Positions 1 to 5,912 of a stretch of DNA of 5,912 nucleotides are shown in pieces. Both the position numbers and the translations under genes were made by a program. The notes below the pieces were generated by a model. It had not been told where the DNA came from, did no database searches, and saw only the letters and a program-made list of their open reading frames with translations. This stretch comes from an uncultured Lachnospiraceae bacterium. Its GTDB lineage: Bacteria; Bacillota; Clostridia; Lachnospirales; Lachnospiraceae. The DNA is taken from NCBI GenBank assembly GCA_910586205.1, contig CAJUGD010000064.1, forward strand, positions 1 to 5,912, read 5' to 3'. Every line of letters starts with the position of its first letter. Position 1 is the first letter of the stretch.

Positions 1-53
1 TTCCTGCTAATATAATCTGCAAATCGAATGCTTTTTTAATCTGAAGAACAACA
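1..53. other. AT-rich sequence beyond the 3' break of the Rhs gene
   Basis: From about position 53 downwards the GC content falls to about 30 % (16 of 53 bases), and YD-repeat coding stops after residue 1814 (MTD). The Rhs frame meets TAA at 36-38. Past that stop the same frame reads KSIRFADYISR to the window edge, with no Rhs character. This could be the edge of an inserted element or of an exchanged gene tip, but too little is present to identify it. Confidence 0.5.
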
Positions 54-3000
54 GTCTGTCATGCAAGTTATGTTTCCTGCTTTGTCATATTCGTAGGAAA
101 TCAATCGCCTCCCACTGGATCGCTTCTCCTTCAAATGTCCCTGCTCATTGTATTCATACTCATAAGAATGACCATTCCCCACTGCCTGAACCAATCGCCC
201 CATACTGTCATACCGGAAAGTAGTCAGGCAGGGACTTTCTCCGTTTTTATCCGCTGCCTTCTCATATACTGGTTCTCCAAATACATTATAAAGGCGGTAA
301 ATCTGGTTCCCATCCCGATCTGTGTATAATTGCAGGTTTCCTTCTTCGTCATATTGGAAGGTCTCTTTTTCTCCTGTCTGGTCAATCCTCTCCCGAACTT
401 TTCCTAAGCTGTTGTAGAAATATTGAACGAAATTTCCATTCCCGTCAACCGTCTTTTTCACCTGCCCGGAGGGAGTATATTCATAGCCTTCTTTTACCCC
501 GTCAGAGAAATTTACCGAAGTGATTCTTCCCCAACTGTCCATGTCATAACCGATCTTTTCTCCAACCCCATCTACAATACCAACAATCTCTCCTCTGGCA
601 TTGTATTCGTATTGCTGAATTGGATTATGCTGTTGATTTTGACCTGCAAGATTTTGACTAATACGGCCTTGGCCTATATTCTCTTTCTCTCCAGACTTCC
701 TCCCTCTCCTCACCTCCCGTACCTGTCCATCCAGGGTATATTCGATCTCCTTACCGTTCCCCAGCCCGTCTGTCCACTGGATTGGCTCATTCCGAAGGTT
801 ATACCCTCTTTCCTCCACCACCTCACCCAGCGCATTCGTTTCCCGGATCCGGTTCCCTCTGCTGTCATATTGGTAAACCGTACCCTTCCCACAATCCGCT
901 TCTGCCTCATAACCATATGGCGAGATCTCTTGAATCAGTTGGTCATTCCGGTCATACACATAGCGGGTCACTGCCCCTCCGGGCATAATCTGATGGGTCT
1001 TCCGGTCCTTCCGGTCAAATTGATAAAAGGTTTCCAGTGCGTTCGTATCCGCTCCCTTTACGCTCTCTCCAATACGGTTTCCTGCCGCATCATAGCGATA
1101 CGCCGTCCTCTGGTCAATCCCGTTCTTTTTATCCAATACCTGCCTTTGAATTACACGGTCGTCTGCATCATAACTATAATGGATCTCCGCTCCTTTCGGA
1201 GTGATTACCTTAATCACATTCCCATTGGCATCATATTCATATTTAGTAATAGCAGAACGGATCGGGCCATTCCCTTGGATGGTTTCCTTCTTCTGGATTC
1301 TCCAGCCGCTCTTATTATACTGGTACCGGACTTTCCTCCGGATTCCATCTTCTATCACCTGTTCTTCCAGAGTACGGTTCCCCAGGCAGTCATACTCATA
1401 CCGGACCTTTGCCCCGAAATCATCCTCCACACTGGTCAGGTGATTGTTCTTATCATATCCAAACCGAATCCAGTGCCAGCCTGTCGGCTCCTGGCCTTCC
1501 ATCACCTCATTCTGCCCATAGGCTTCTTCTATTTTATTCCCCTGTAAATCATAATCATACCGGATTACCCGGTACCAGGTGTTATCATCTTCTTTTCTTA
1601 TACTGACCTGTTCCCGTATCTTCAACCCCAACCCGTTATAACTATACAGGGTTTCCTTCCCTTCTCCATCCACCTTCCGGATTACCTGACCATGACCGTT
1701 GTATTCATATTCCTGAAGCTGGTTTCCTTCCGGATCCTGGATGTGGATTAGACGTCCTGCCGCGTCATAGGTATAAGTAAACCCGTCACCATCATCTCTT
1801 CCAGGGTCATACGCTTCCGGCAATACCTGACGGACTAAATTCCCATCCGGATCATAAAACCGTCTTTCTGTCCCTCCATCCGCATAATGAATCCGGATGC
1901 AGTTCCCATAATGGTCATATTCATATCCCGTTCCGTCCCCATCCTCTCCCTTTTCCTCATAGGATACCGGATGGATCTGCTTCACCACCTTCCCATCCAA
2001 ATTCAGAAGTCTACGGTTGTGCTCCTCTAACGGCGTCACCACATCCACCAGACGTTCCAGGAAATCATACCGATACTCATATCCCGGCCCCTGGCTTTCC
2101 CACTGCTTCGGCGGGTAGTAAGCCGCCACCTTCCCCATCCGGTCATAATTCCAGGCTGCCGTATGGCCTTCCCCGTCTGTCCTCCTCACCACATAGTTCC
2201 GGGAATTGTAGCTTAGGGAAACCCTCCCATAATCATTCTCAATCTCCATCCGGCGGCCTACCCGGTCATAATCATAGCGGGTCTCCTCTTTTTCCGGTGT
2301 TATCACTACATCCGGATAGGCACGACTCTCCGCAAATTTATAGACCGTCCGATTCCCCATCCCGTCCTCCACGGAAATCCTCCGGCCCTTGGAATCATAT
2401 CTATAGACAGTCTCTCTCCACCGGCCTTCCCCAATCTTTTCCTTCTCGGACAAAAGATTGTGTTCTTTGTCATAACATCGCAGGGTTTCCCTCCCTTCGC
2501 TGTCCCACTCCCGCACCAAATCCTGGTTCTGGTCATATTCATAATGGCGCTCATATCCGTCCGGCTGCACCTCCCAGATTACATTTCCAAAGGAATCGTA
2601 TTCCCATGCAGTCCGGGCCCCGGTCCGGCTGGTTCTGGTGATGGGAAGACACTGATCTGAATACTCCATGGTCAGACTGGTTCCATCCTCATACAAAACC
2701 TGCTCCACCAGTTGTTCCCGATTATACCGGTAAACCTCTTTTCTCCCGGTTGCCCGGTTGATGGAAGTATTGGTCCGGCTGCTGTCGTCATAAATCACTT
2801 CCGCCACGCTTCCATCCTGGAACCGCTGCCGGATCATCCGGCCTTGGCGGTCATACGCATTCTCCAGATACCGAACGCCGTTTTCATCCTTTACCGCCCG
2901 GATCCTTCTGTCCTCGTCATATTCATAATGGACAATCCCTTGGTCTGCATGGACCACATCCGTCAGCAGATCCCCGTCATACCGGTACTGGGTCCGGCGC

Positions 3001-5495
3001 TTGATCCCATCCGTGATCTGGACGATTTTCCCCTTTTCACTCACCACCTCCAGACAGCCGCCTAAGGGCGTCACGATTCTTGATAATCCTTCCTGATTAT
3101 AGATAAAGGTTAAATGCTGCCGGTTGGGATACTCTACACGAACCAGATATCCCTCCCGGTCATAGACACAGACCGTATGTTCCTGATGGTTGGTTAAGAG
3201 GAAATGATTCTCATCCGTCACCTTCAGAGAATACTGAGACGTTCCCCGGCTTGTATTCACCCACTCCCCTTCTTTCGCTTCAAAGCAGAGGGAATGCCCG
3301 GTGATGGCGTCCAGGTGAATCCGGCGGCTGTTCCCCGTATCCCGGTAAATCCGGCTTCCATAGAAAAAGGTCCAGCCCTTCCCAAAGACCGAGACGTCGT
3401 TGCTGGTGGAGCGGTAGGTCCTCTCCAGCTTTAAGGCAGAGGGAAGGCTGGCCAGGATTACGTCTGTGGTCTGAATCACATAAGCTCCGGAAGCCGCATC
3501 CACCGGGTCATGGATTGACATAGCCACGATATTGGCCCAGCCATTCTTTTGCAGGCTCTCCCAAAAGTTAAACTCTTTTCCTGCCAGACCGCTCATAACC
3601 CCGTCTACCAGGGTATCTAAAAGGGTGTCCACTGCAAATTCCGTCCCCTTTGCAAGCAAAGGGCTCGTCCCCAGAAAGCTTATATTTTTAATCAATGCCT
3701 GGGTAGTTTTATTTCCAATATAACCTTGGGTTATTCCGATCCCCATATTGATCAGGATATCCCCAAAACCCACCTTCCCCGTATGGGACAGGTTTTGGAT
3801 GATGCCAACCCCCACATTGTACCCTGCATGGATTGTCGATGAAACAGCAACGGCTTTTGCTCCTTTACAGGCAGCGTTTCCAAATCGCTGCGCCACCAGG
3901 CCATCGGCCGCCGCCCCTAACGCCTTCCCGCTCACCACACCAAAAACCACATTGCTGGTCAGCTTCGCAAAATCAAATACTGCCTGCTTATGGGAAGGGC
4001 CAAAATAAGGGCTTGCCACCATATCTCGTAATACATTAAAGGATTCGCTGGTATCCCCCTTCCTGGCTTTTTTCATGTCCTGCAGCCCTTCATACCCTTC
4101 GCTGGCGGATATCCCCACATTTGTCGCTGCCGCCGCAATCACCCCGGCCCGCACTGCCGCTGCCCCTCCTGTAAAAACCGAGATTACACCCAAAAGGCAT
4201 ATCACACCGCCCGCAGCCGCGCTGTTTGTGATGAAATCCCCTACCTTTTTCTTCCCTTCCACATATTTCTCCACCGCCGGCTGCATCACCTCCAGGTTGG
4301 CATTGTCCCTGGCTTCTTTGTCCCCCGCAGTCAGTTCGCTGGCAATGGCCTCCGGCGAGGGGGAGACCGGGACAGATACGGAAGCGTTTAAGAGCACCTC
4401 ATCGGCTATCACCTTTACCTCATCCGTAATCACGATCTGGGTTCCGTCCCCTTCCCCCACCTGGACCGTGATTTCCGCTCCCTCTACCGTAAGCTCCTCC
4501 ACAGGCTTCCCGTCCTCCCCGGACGGCTCTCCCATAGAAAACGTCCCCCCTGCTTCCAGCACCACATCCATTCCCTGGATGGATGCATTCCCGTTCCGGC
4601 CCAAATGGACGCAGGTAAGCATCCCCCGGTCCGCCGCCGCACTGGCCGAATCCGGCGTTAGCTGCAAGACCGCGCCGTCCACATTGGAAAATGATTTGCA
4701 ATCCGGGTTTTGCGCATAGCCGCCCCCTGACTGTCCGCCTCCCGGCTGCCCGCTTCCTCCAGCCACTTTCATCCGGATGGCATGAACCCCTATGGCGCTC
4801 CCTTCGTCGCTGGTGGGAAAATAGATATGCACCTGGCTTCCCACCTCCGGCATACAGTAAATAAAGCTGCTCTCTATGGCATAGACAAAATACTTCTGGT
4901 TGGAGCAGGCCGCATACTCTGGATCGATATGGAAATGCACCCGCACACAGTTCCCGCTCCGCTCCTTTACCGTGGCAGGGATACTCATCCCCGCAATCTT
5001 TTCATTGTATTGGGGGACGCTTAACACCCCCTTTTTCCTGCTTAACTCATAAAACCGGCACAGCTCCCCCTTCACCGTCTCATAGCATACCCTGGTCACA
5101 ATCGTCTCAATATCACAGAACATCACCCTTTGGGCCAGGGAAAAAGAACGTTCCGAACGGACCTGCCACTTCATGATCTCCTGGCTTAACAGCTCCCCGT
5201 CTAAGTTGACCTGATAATACCTACCCATGTCCTTGACGGCCTGGTATTCCCCTGTGTTTAAGACCTCCTCATCCTCCCCTTCCGGGATTCCAAAATAAAC
5301 CCTCCCATACCCGGCGCATGCGTCCGGAATCAGAAAGGTCTGAAAACGGCTGGCCAGCCGTATCAGAAATTCCCAGCCGCTTTCCTCATATTGAAGAAGC
5401 AAATCCTGTATAGCCGCCCCGTTTGTGATGCAGTCCATCACTTCCGCCTGGGGCTGGTCCTCCAGCGTCTTTGCAAACACCTGGCTGTAAGTCAT
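36..5495 (-). CDS. VgrG-Rhs fusion protein (DUF6531, YD repeats), apparently truncated at both ends
   Basis: A polymorphic-toxin delivery protein of 1819 residues. Visible domains in order: VgrG/gpD-like (1 to about 160, including LLLQYEESGWEFLIRLASRF at 33-52), gp5-like OB fold (about 165-243, with FVYAIESSFIYCMPEVGSQV), Gly-rich linker (245-260), beta-rich stalk (about 264-373), Ala/Gly-rich hydrophobic segment (about 422-640), DUF6531-type entry (about 661-740, DPVDAASGAY then LERTYRS), and YD repeats (about 775-1808). By family, the spike would mount on a contractile injection system and the YD repeats would encapsulate a C-terminal toxin. No PAAR domain was recognised. The ATG has an AGGA at 5503-5506, 7 nt upstream, but it lies inside the VgrG domain, because homologous codons continue upstream to about 5625. 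The C-terminus ends mid-repeat (AGNITCMTD, then CCSSD and stop) without the Rhs core end or a toxin. It is therefore probably a pseudogene or a toxin-less remnant. The domain assignment is confident; the claim that it is non-functional is inference. Confidence 0.9.
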   Translation of the reverse strand: MTYSQVFAKTLEDQPQAEVMDCITNGAAIQDLLLQYEESGWEFLIRLASRFQTFLIPDACAGYGRVYFGIPEGEDEEVLNTGEYQAVKDMGRYYQVNLDGELLSQEIMKWQVRSERSFSLAQRVMFCDIETIVTRVCYETVKGELCRFYELSRKKGVLSVPQYNEKIAGMSIPATVKERSGNCVRVHFHIDPEYAACSNQKYFVYAIESSFIYCMPEVGSQVHIYFPTSDEGSAIGVHAIRMKVAGGSGQPGGGQSGGGYAQNPDCKSFSNVDGAVLQLTPDSASAAADRGMLTCVHLGRNGNASIQGMDVVLEAGGTFSMGEPSGEDGKPVEELTVEGAEITVQVGEGDGTQIVITDEVKVIADEVLLNASVSVPVSPSPEAIASELTAGDKEARDNANLEVMQPAVEKYVEGKKKVGDFITNSAAAGGVICLLGVISVFTGGAAAVRAGVIAAAATNVGISASEGYEGLQDMKKARKGDTSESFNVLRDMVASPYFGPSHKQAVFDFAKLTSNVVFGVVSGKALGAAADGLVAQRFGNAACKGAKAVAVSSTIHAGYNVGVGIIQNLSHTGKVGFGDILINMGIGITQGYIGNKTTQALIKNISFLGTSPLLAKGTEFAVDTLLDTLVDGVMSGLAGKEFNFWESLQKNGWANIVAMSIHDPVDAASGAYVIQTTDVILASLPSALKLERTYRSTSNDVSVFGKGWTFFYGSRIYRDTGNSRRIHLDAITGHSLCFEAKEGEWVNTSRGTSQYSLKVTDENHFLLTNHQEHTVCVYDREGYLVRVEYPNRQHLTFIYNQEGLSRIVTPLGGCLEVVSEKGKIVQITDGIKRRTQYRYDGDLLTDVVHADQGIVHYEYDEDRRIRAVKDENGVRYLENAYDRQGRMIRQRFQDGSVAEVIYDDSSRTNTSINRATGRKEVYRYNREQLVEQVLYEDGTSLTMEYSDQCLPITRTSRTGARTAWEYDSFGNVIWEVQPDGYERHYEYDQNQDLVREWDSEGRETLRCYDKEHNLLSEKEKIGEGRWRETVYRYDSKGRRISVEDGMGNRTVYKFAESRAYPDVVITPEKEETRYDYDRVGRRMEIENDYGRVSLSYNSRNYVVRRTDGEGHTAAWNYDRMGKVAAYYPPKQWESQGPGYEYRYDFLERLVDVVTPLEEHNRRLLNLDGKVVKQIHPVSYEEKGEDGDGTGYEYDHYGNCIRIHYADGGTERRFYDPDGNLVRQVLPEAYDPGRDDGDGFTYTYDAAGRLIHIQDPEGNQLQEYEYNGHGQVIRKVDGEGKETLYSYNGLGLKIREQVSIRKEDDNTWYRVIRYDYDLQGNKIEEAYGQNEVMEGQEPTGWHWIRFGYDKNNHLTSVEDDFGAKVRYEYDCLGNRTLEEQVIEDGIRRKVRYQYNKSGWRIQKKETIQGNGPIRSAITKYEYDANGNVIKVITPKGAEIHYSYDADDRVIQRQVLDKKNGIDQRTAYRYDAAGNRIGESVKGADTNALETFYQFDRKDRKTHQIMPGGAVTRYVYDRNDQLIQEISPYGYEAEADCGKGTVYQYDSRGNRIRETNALGEVVEERGYNLRNEPIQWTDGLGNGKEIEYTLDGQVREVRRGRKSGEKENIGQGRISQNLAGQNQQHNPIQQYEYNARGEIVGIVDGVGEKIGYDMDSWGRITSVNFSDGVKEGYEYTPSGQVKKTVDGNGNFVQYFYNSLGKVRERIDQTGEKETFQYDEEGNLQLYTDRDGNQIYRLYNVFGEPVYEKAADKNGESPCLTTFRYDSMGRLVQAVGNGHSYEYEYNEQGHLKEKRSSGRRLISYEYDKAGNITCMTDCCSSD
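60..3173 (-). repeat. YD-repeat array forming the Rhs shell (about 40 units)
   Basis: This coding stretch (residues about 775-1812) contains roughly 40 variants of the motif Y-x-Y-D/N-x-x-G-N/R. Examples are YRYDSKGRR near 1031, YEYDANGN near 1419, YRYDAAGNR near 1465 and YEYDKAGN near 1801. Most are followed about 8 residues later by a short turn such as DGxGN or PDG. On the plus strand the array appears as recurring tcatattcata-like words. In Rhs and TcC proteins such repeats form a large beta-sheet cocoon that holds the toxin domain. The last unit is cut after residue 1814. Units are diverged at the DNA level, so this is an old protein repeat and not a recent tandem duplication. Confidence 0.92.
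3276..3515 (-). other. DUF6531-type Rhs entry domain (within the large CDS)
   Basis: Residues about 661-740 read HDPVDAASGAYVIQTTDV, then LPSALKLERTYRS, then GKGWTFFYGSRI. This is the typical signature (DPVD-x-A-x-G, T-D, LP-x-x-L, R-x-Y-x-S, G-x-GW) of the domain that precedes the YD repeats in many Rhs and polymorphic toxin proteins. It marks the change from the N-terminal delivery part to the shell. The match is by eye and the domain edges are approximate. Confidence 0.82.
3516..4232 (-). other. Ala/Gly-rich hydrophobic segment between spike and shell (within the large CDS)
   Basis: Residues about 422-660 contain several hydrophobic Ala/Gly-rich stretches, for example SAAAGGVICLLGVISVFTGG (425-444) and GVIAAAATNVGISAS (451-465). 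A more amphipathic run follows (VVFGVVSGKALGAAADGL, then GYNVGVGIIQNLS, and ILINMGIGITQGYIG near 580-595). In Rhs effectors, hydrophobic regions in this place are often translocation or transmembrane segments shielded by a chaperone before delivery. Only the composition and position are seen here; the translocation role is inferred from the family. Confidence 0.55.
4377..4706 (-). other. Beta-rich stalk after the VgrG OB fold (within the large CDS)
   Basis: Residues about 264-373 follow a Gly-rich linker (245-260, AGGSGQPGGGQSGGGY). They begin with the pattern K-S-F-S-N-x-D-G-A-x-L-x-L-T-P and continue with short alternating hydrophobic strands such as VVLEAGGTFSMG, LTVEGAEITVQVGEG and QIVITDEVKVIADEVLLNAS. 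This resembles the repetitive beta-helical stalk that follows the OB fold in VgrG-type spikes. It is the most GC-rich part of the gene (39 of 60 bases are G or C in 4501-4560). Confidence 0.6.
4767..5495 (-). other. VgrG / phage gpD-like spike region with OB fold (within the large CDS)
   Basis: Residues 1-243 look like the gp27/gp5-like portion of VgrG. MTYSQVFAKTL and LLLQYEESGWEFLIRLASRF correspond to the gpD-type segment, in which a Q-Y-x-E-x-x-W-x-F-L-x-R-x-A-S pattern is usual. RVHFHIDPEY (186-194 region), FVYAIESSFIY, MPEVGSQVHIYFP and AIGVHAIR fit the OB fold that leads to the spike. The region is incomplete at its N-terminal side, because matching sequence continues upstream of the ATG. 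Confidence 0.75.
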
Positions 5496-5630
5496 ATCCA
5501 GGTCCTGGAAGCTTCGGCTGGTCTGGACCAGATCCCATGCAAAGGTGTCGGAAAGGGCTTCCAGATACAGGTAATACAGCCCACGGTCCGGCGCAGTCTC
5601 TGCCGTAATGATATAAGATATCCCTTTTGG
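5496..5630 (-). other. In-frame 5' extension: VgrG-like coding sequence upstream of the first ATG
   Basis: The reading frame of the large CDS stays open for 45 codons upstream of its ATG, to a TAA at 5631-5633. The translation contains PKGISYIITAETAPDRG, then LYYLYLEALSDTFAWD, then LVQTSRSFQDLD, running straight into MTYSQV. This fits the part of VgrG/gpD proteins that precedes the MTY segment (G-x-Y-Y-L-x-x-E-A-x-S, then R-S-F-Q-D). The segment has no ATG. The gene therefore once started further upstream, and its beginning has been lost or frameshifted near 5615-5633. Translation today, if any, would need the internal ATG at 5495. Confidence 0.75.
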
Positions 5631-5646
5631 TTATAGACACAAACCG
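5616..5646 (-). repeat. 31-bp diverged copy of the gene's first YD repeat at the 5' breakpoint
   Basis: Positions 5616-5646 align without gaps to 3145-3175 inside the large CDS, with 26 of 31 bases identical. All five differences are transitions that make the upstream copy more AT-rich. In the matching frame it reads SVCVYNQKGYL, against TVCVYDREGYL in the Rhs core. It is out of frame with the VgrG codons that overlap it. It marks the place where the VgrG part of the gene stops being recognisable. Confidence 0.55.
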
Positions 5647-5813
5647 AAATCATCCAAAAAAGTTTAGTCAAAATACCATTTTATGCACTTTTGGAAGTTT
5701 TCCCAAAACCGTTAAAAATACACTGTCCTAATAGATGTTTATAGAAGACCACATTTTATCAGGTTCTATCTAAATCCCGAAAATCACAAACAAATATTAT
5801 TGAATAAATTATA
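5634..5813. other. AT-rich intergenic stretch
   Basis: About 180 bases lie between the broken 5' side of the Rhs gene and the stop codon of the possible upstream gene. GC content is low (19 of 60 bases at 5701-5760). No reading frame of useful length was found on either strand. A perfect TATAAT on the minus strand (plus-strand attata, 5808-5813) has no acceptable -35 element at normal spacing, so no promoter is called. A weak inverted repeat at 5689-5708 is listed separately. Confidence 0.6.
5689..5708 (-). terminator. Weak inverted repeat, possible terminator-like hairpin
   Basis: On the minus strand an 8-bp stem (ttttggga paired with ttccaaaa, one G-U pair) encloses the loop aaac. It lies about 100 bases after the stop codon of the possible upstream gene. 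It is poor in GC and is not followed directly by a T run, so it is a weak candidate for termination and may be chance in AT-rich DNA. Confidence 0.15.
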
Positions 5814-5912
5814 CTATTCTTCACAAAATTCTACGCCAACTTCTGATATTAAACTAGCTTTTACCTGAATCCGTGAAACTGGTTGTTTTATGAGTCCAAT
5901 CCCAAATCGGAT
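5814..5912 (-). CDS. Possible C-terminal end of an unidentified upstream gene (partial)
   Basis: A minus-strand frame enters from the window edge and stays open for 32 codons to a TAG at 5814-5816. The end of its product reads IRFGIGLIKQPVSRIQ, then VKASLISEVGVEFCEE. The mixed composition and charged tail look protein-like, but a frame this short could stay open by chance. I do not recognise the family. It lies upstream of the Rhs remnant on the same strand, separated by about 180 bases. Confidence 0.35.
   Translation of the reverse strand: MRFGIGLIKQPVSRIQVKASLISEVGVEFCEE

Noticed and set aside
19..30. Similarity of gcaaatcgaat near the left edge to ccaaatcggat at the right edge (5902-5912) as a flanking direct repeat
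   Set aside because: Only about 9 of 11 bases agree, and neither copy sits at a breakpoint. This is easily chance in AT-rich sequence.
423..1547. Plus-strand open frame of 374 codons
   Set aside because: It is fully antisense to the YD repeats. Its Leu/Ile/Pro-rich product is what the reverse of the repeated Tyr-Asp and Gly codons gives, and no recognisable domain or ribosome binding site is seen.
4075..4719. Plus-strand open frame of 214 codons, rich in Ser/Thr/Pro/Ala
   Set aside because: It is antisense to the GC-rich stalk and hydrophobic part of the large gene, where stop codons are scarce. The low-complexity composition shows no family resemblance.
5391..5636. Plus-strand open frame of 81 codons
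   Set aside because: It is antisense to the VgrG-like coding sequence and has no recognisable motif.
5386..5640. Minus-strand open frame of 84 codons overlapping the 5' end of the large gene
   Set aside because: It is an out-of-frame shadow of the VgrG coding sequence. Only its first residues are intergenic, and no ribosome binding site precedes its start. The VgrG frame over the same bases has clear family character.
5735..5773. Very short plus-strand frames starting with ATG in the intergenic stretch
   Set aside because: They run for about a dozen codons or fewer, without a ribosome binding site or recognisable sequence.
5808..5813. Perfect TATAAT on the minus strand as a promoter -10 for the Rhs gene
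   Set aside because: No acceptable -35 hexamer lies at 16-18 bp. A TTGGCG is present, but about 20 bp away. The site overlaps the end of the possible upstream gene, and such words are common in DNA this AT-rich.

Overview
The window is almost entirely one very large minus-strand gene (stop at position 36, first in-frame ATG at 5495; 1819 codons). It encodes a VgrG-like spike fused to an Rhs/YD-repeat shell. Read N- to C-terminus (high to low coordinates), it has a VgrG/phage gpD-like region with an OB fold, a Gly-rich linker, a beta-rich stalk, a long Ala/Gly-rich hydrophobic segment, a DUF6531-type Rhs entry domain, and about 40 YD repeats. This is the layout of a polymorphic-toxin delivery protein. 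The spike part would sit on a contractile injection (T6SS/phage-tail-like) apparatus, and the YD repeats would form a cocoon around a C-terminal toxin.

The gene looks broken at both ends. At the 5' side, VgrG-like codons continue in frame upstream of the ATG as far as a TAA at 5631-5633, so the ATG at 5495 lies inside the domain and the true N-terminus is missing. At the 3' side the frame stops in the middle of a YD repeat. The usual end of the Rhs core is absent, as are a toxin domain and an immunity gene. Both breaks coincide with a switch from Rhs coding DNA (about 45-65 % GC in the blocks counted) to AT-rich DNA (about 30 % GC). Beside the 5' break lies a 31-bp stretch that matches the gene's own first YD repeat at 26 of 31 positions, with only transition differences. 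This suggests recombination between Rhs-type sequences.

The rest is short. Positions 1-53 are AT-rich sequence beyond the break. Positions 5634-5813 are an AT-rich intergenic stretch with one weak inverted repeat and no convincing promoter. Positions 5814-5912 may hold the last 32 codons of an unidentified upstream gene on the same strand.

The style of the protein (VgrG-DUF6531-YD fusion and YD-repeat wording) and the GC level suggest an anaerobic Bacillota of the Clostridia, probably Lachnospiraceae-like. This is an impression from family resemblance, not a demonstrated assignment. No RNA genes, CRISPR array, intact insertion sequence or toxin-immunity pair could be supported. The locus reads as a displaced or decayed Rhs cassette, or an Rhs core from which the exchangeable toxin end has been lost.
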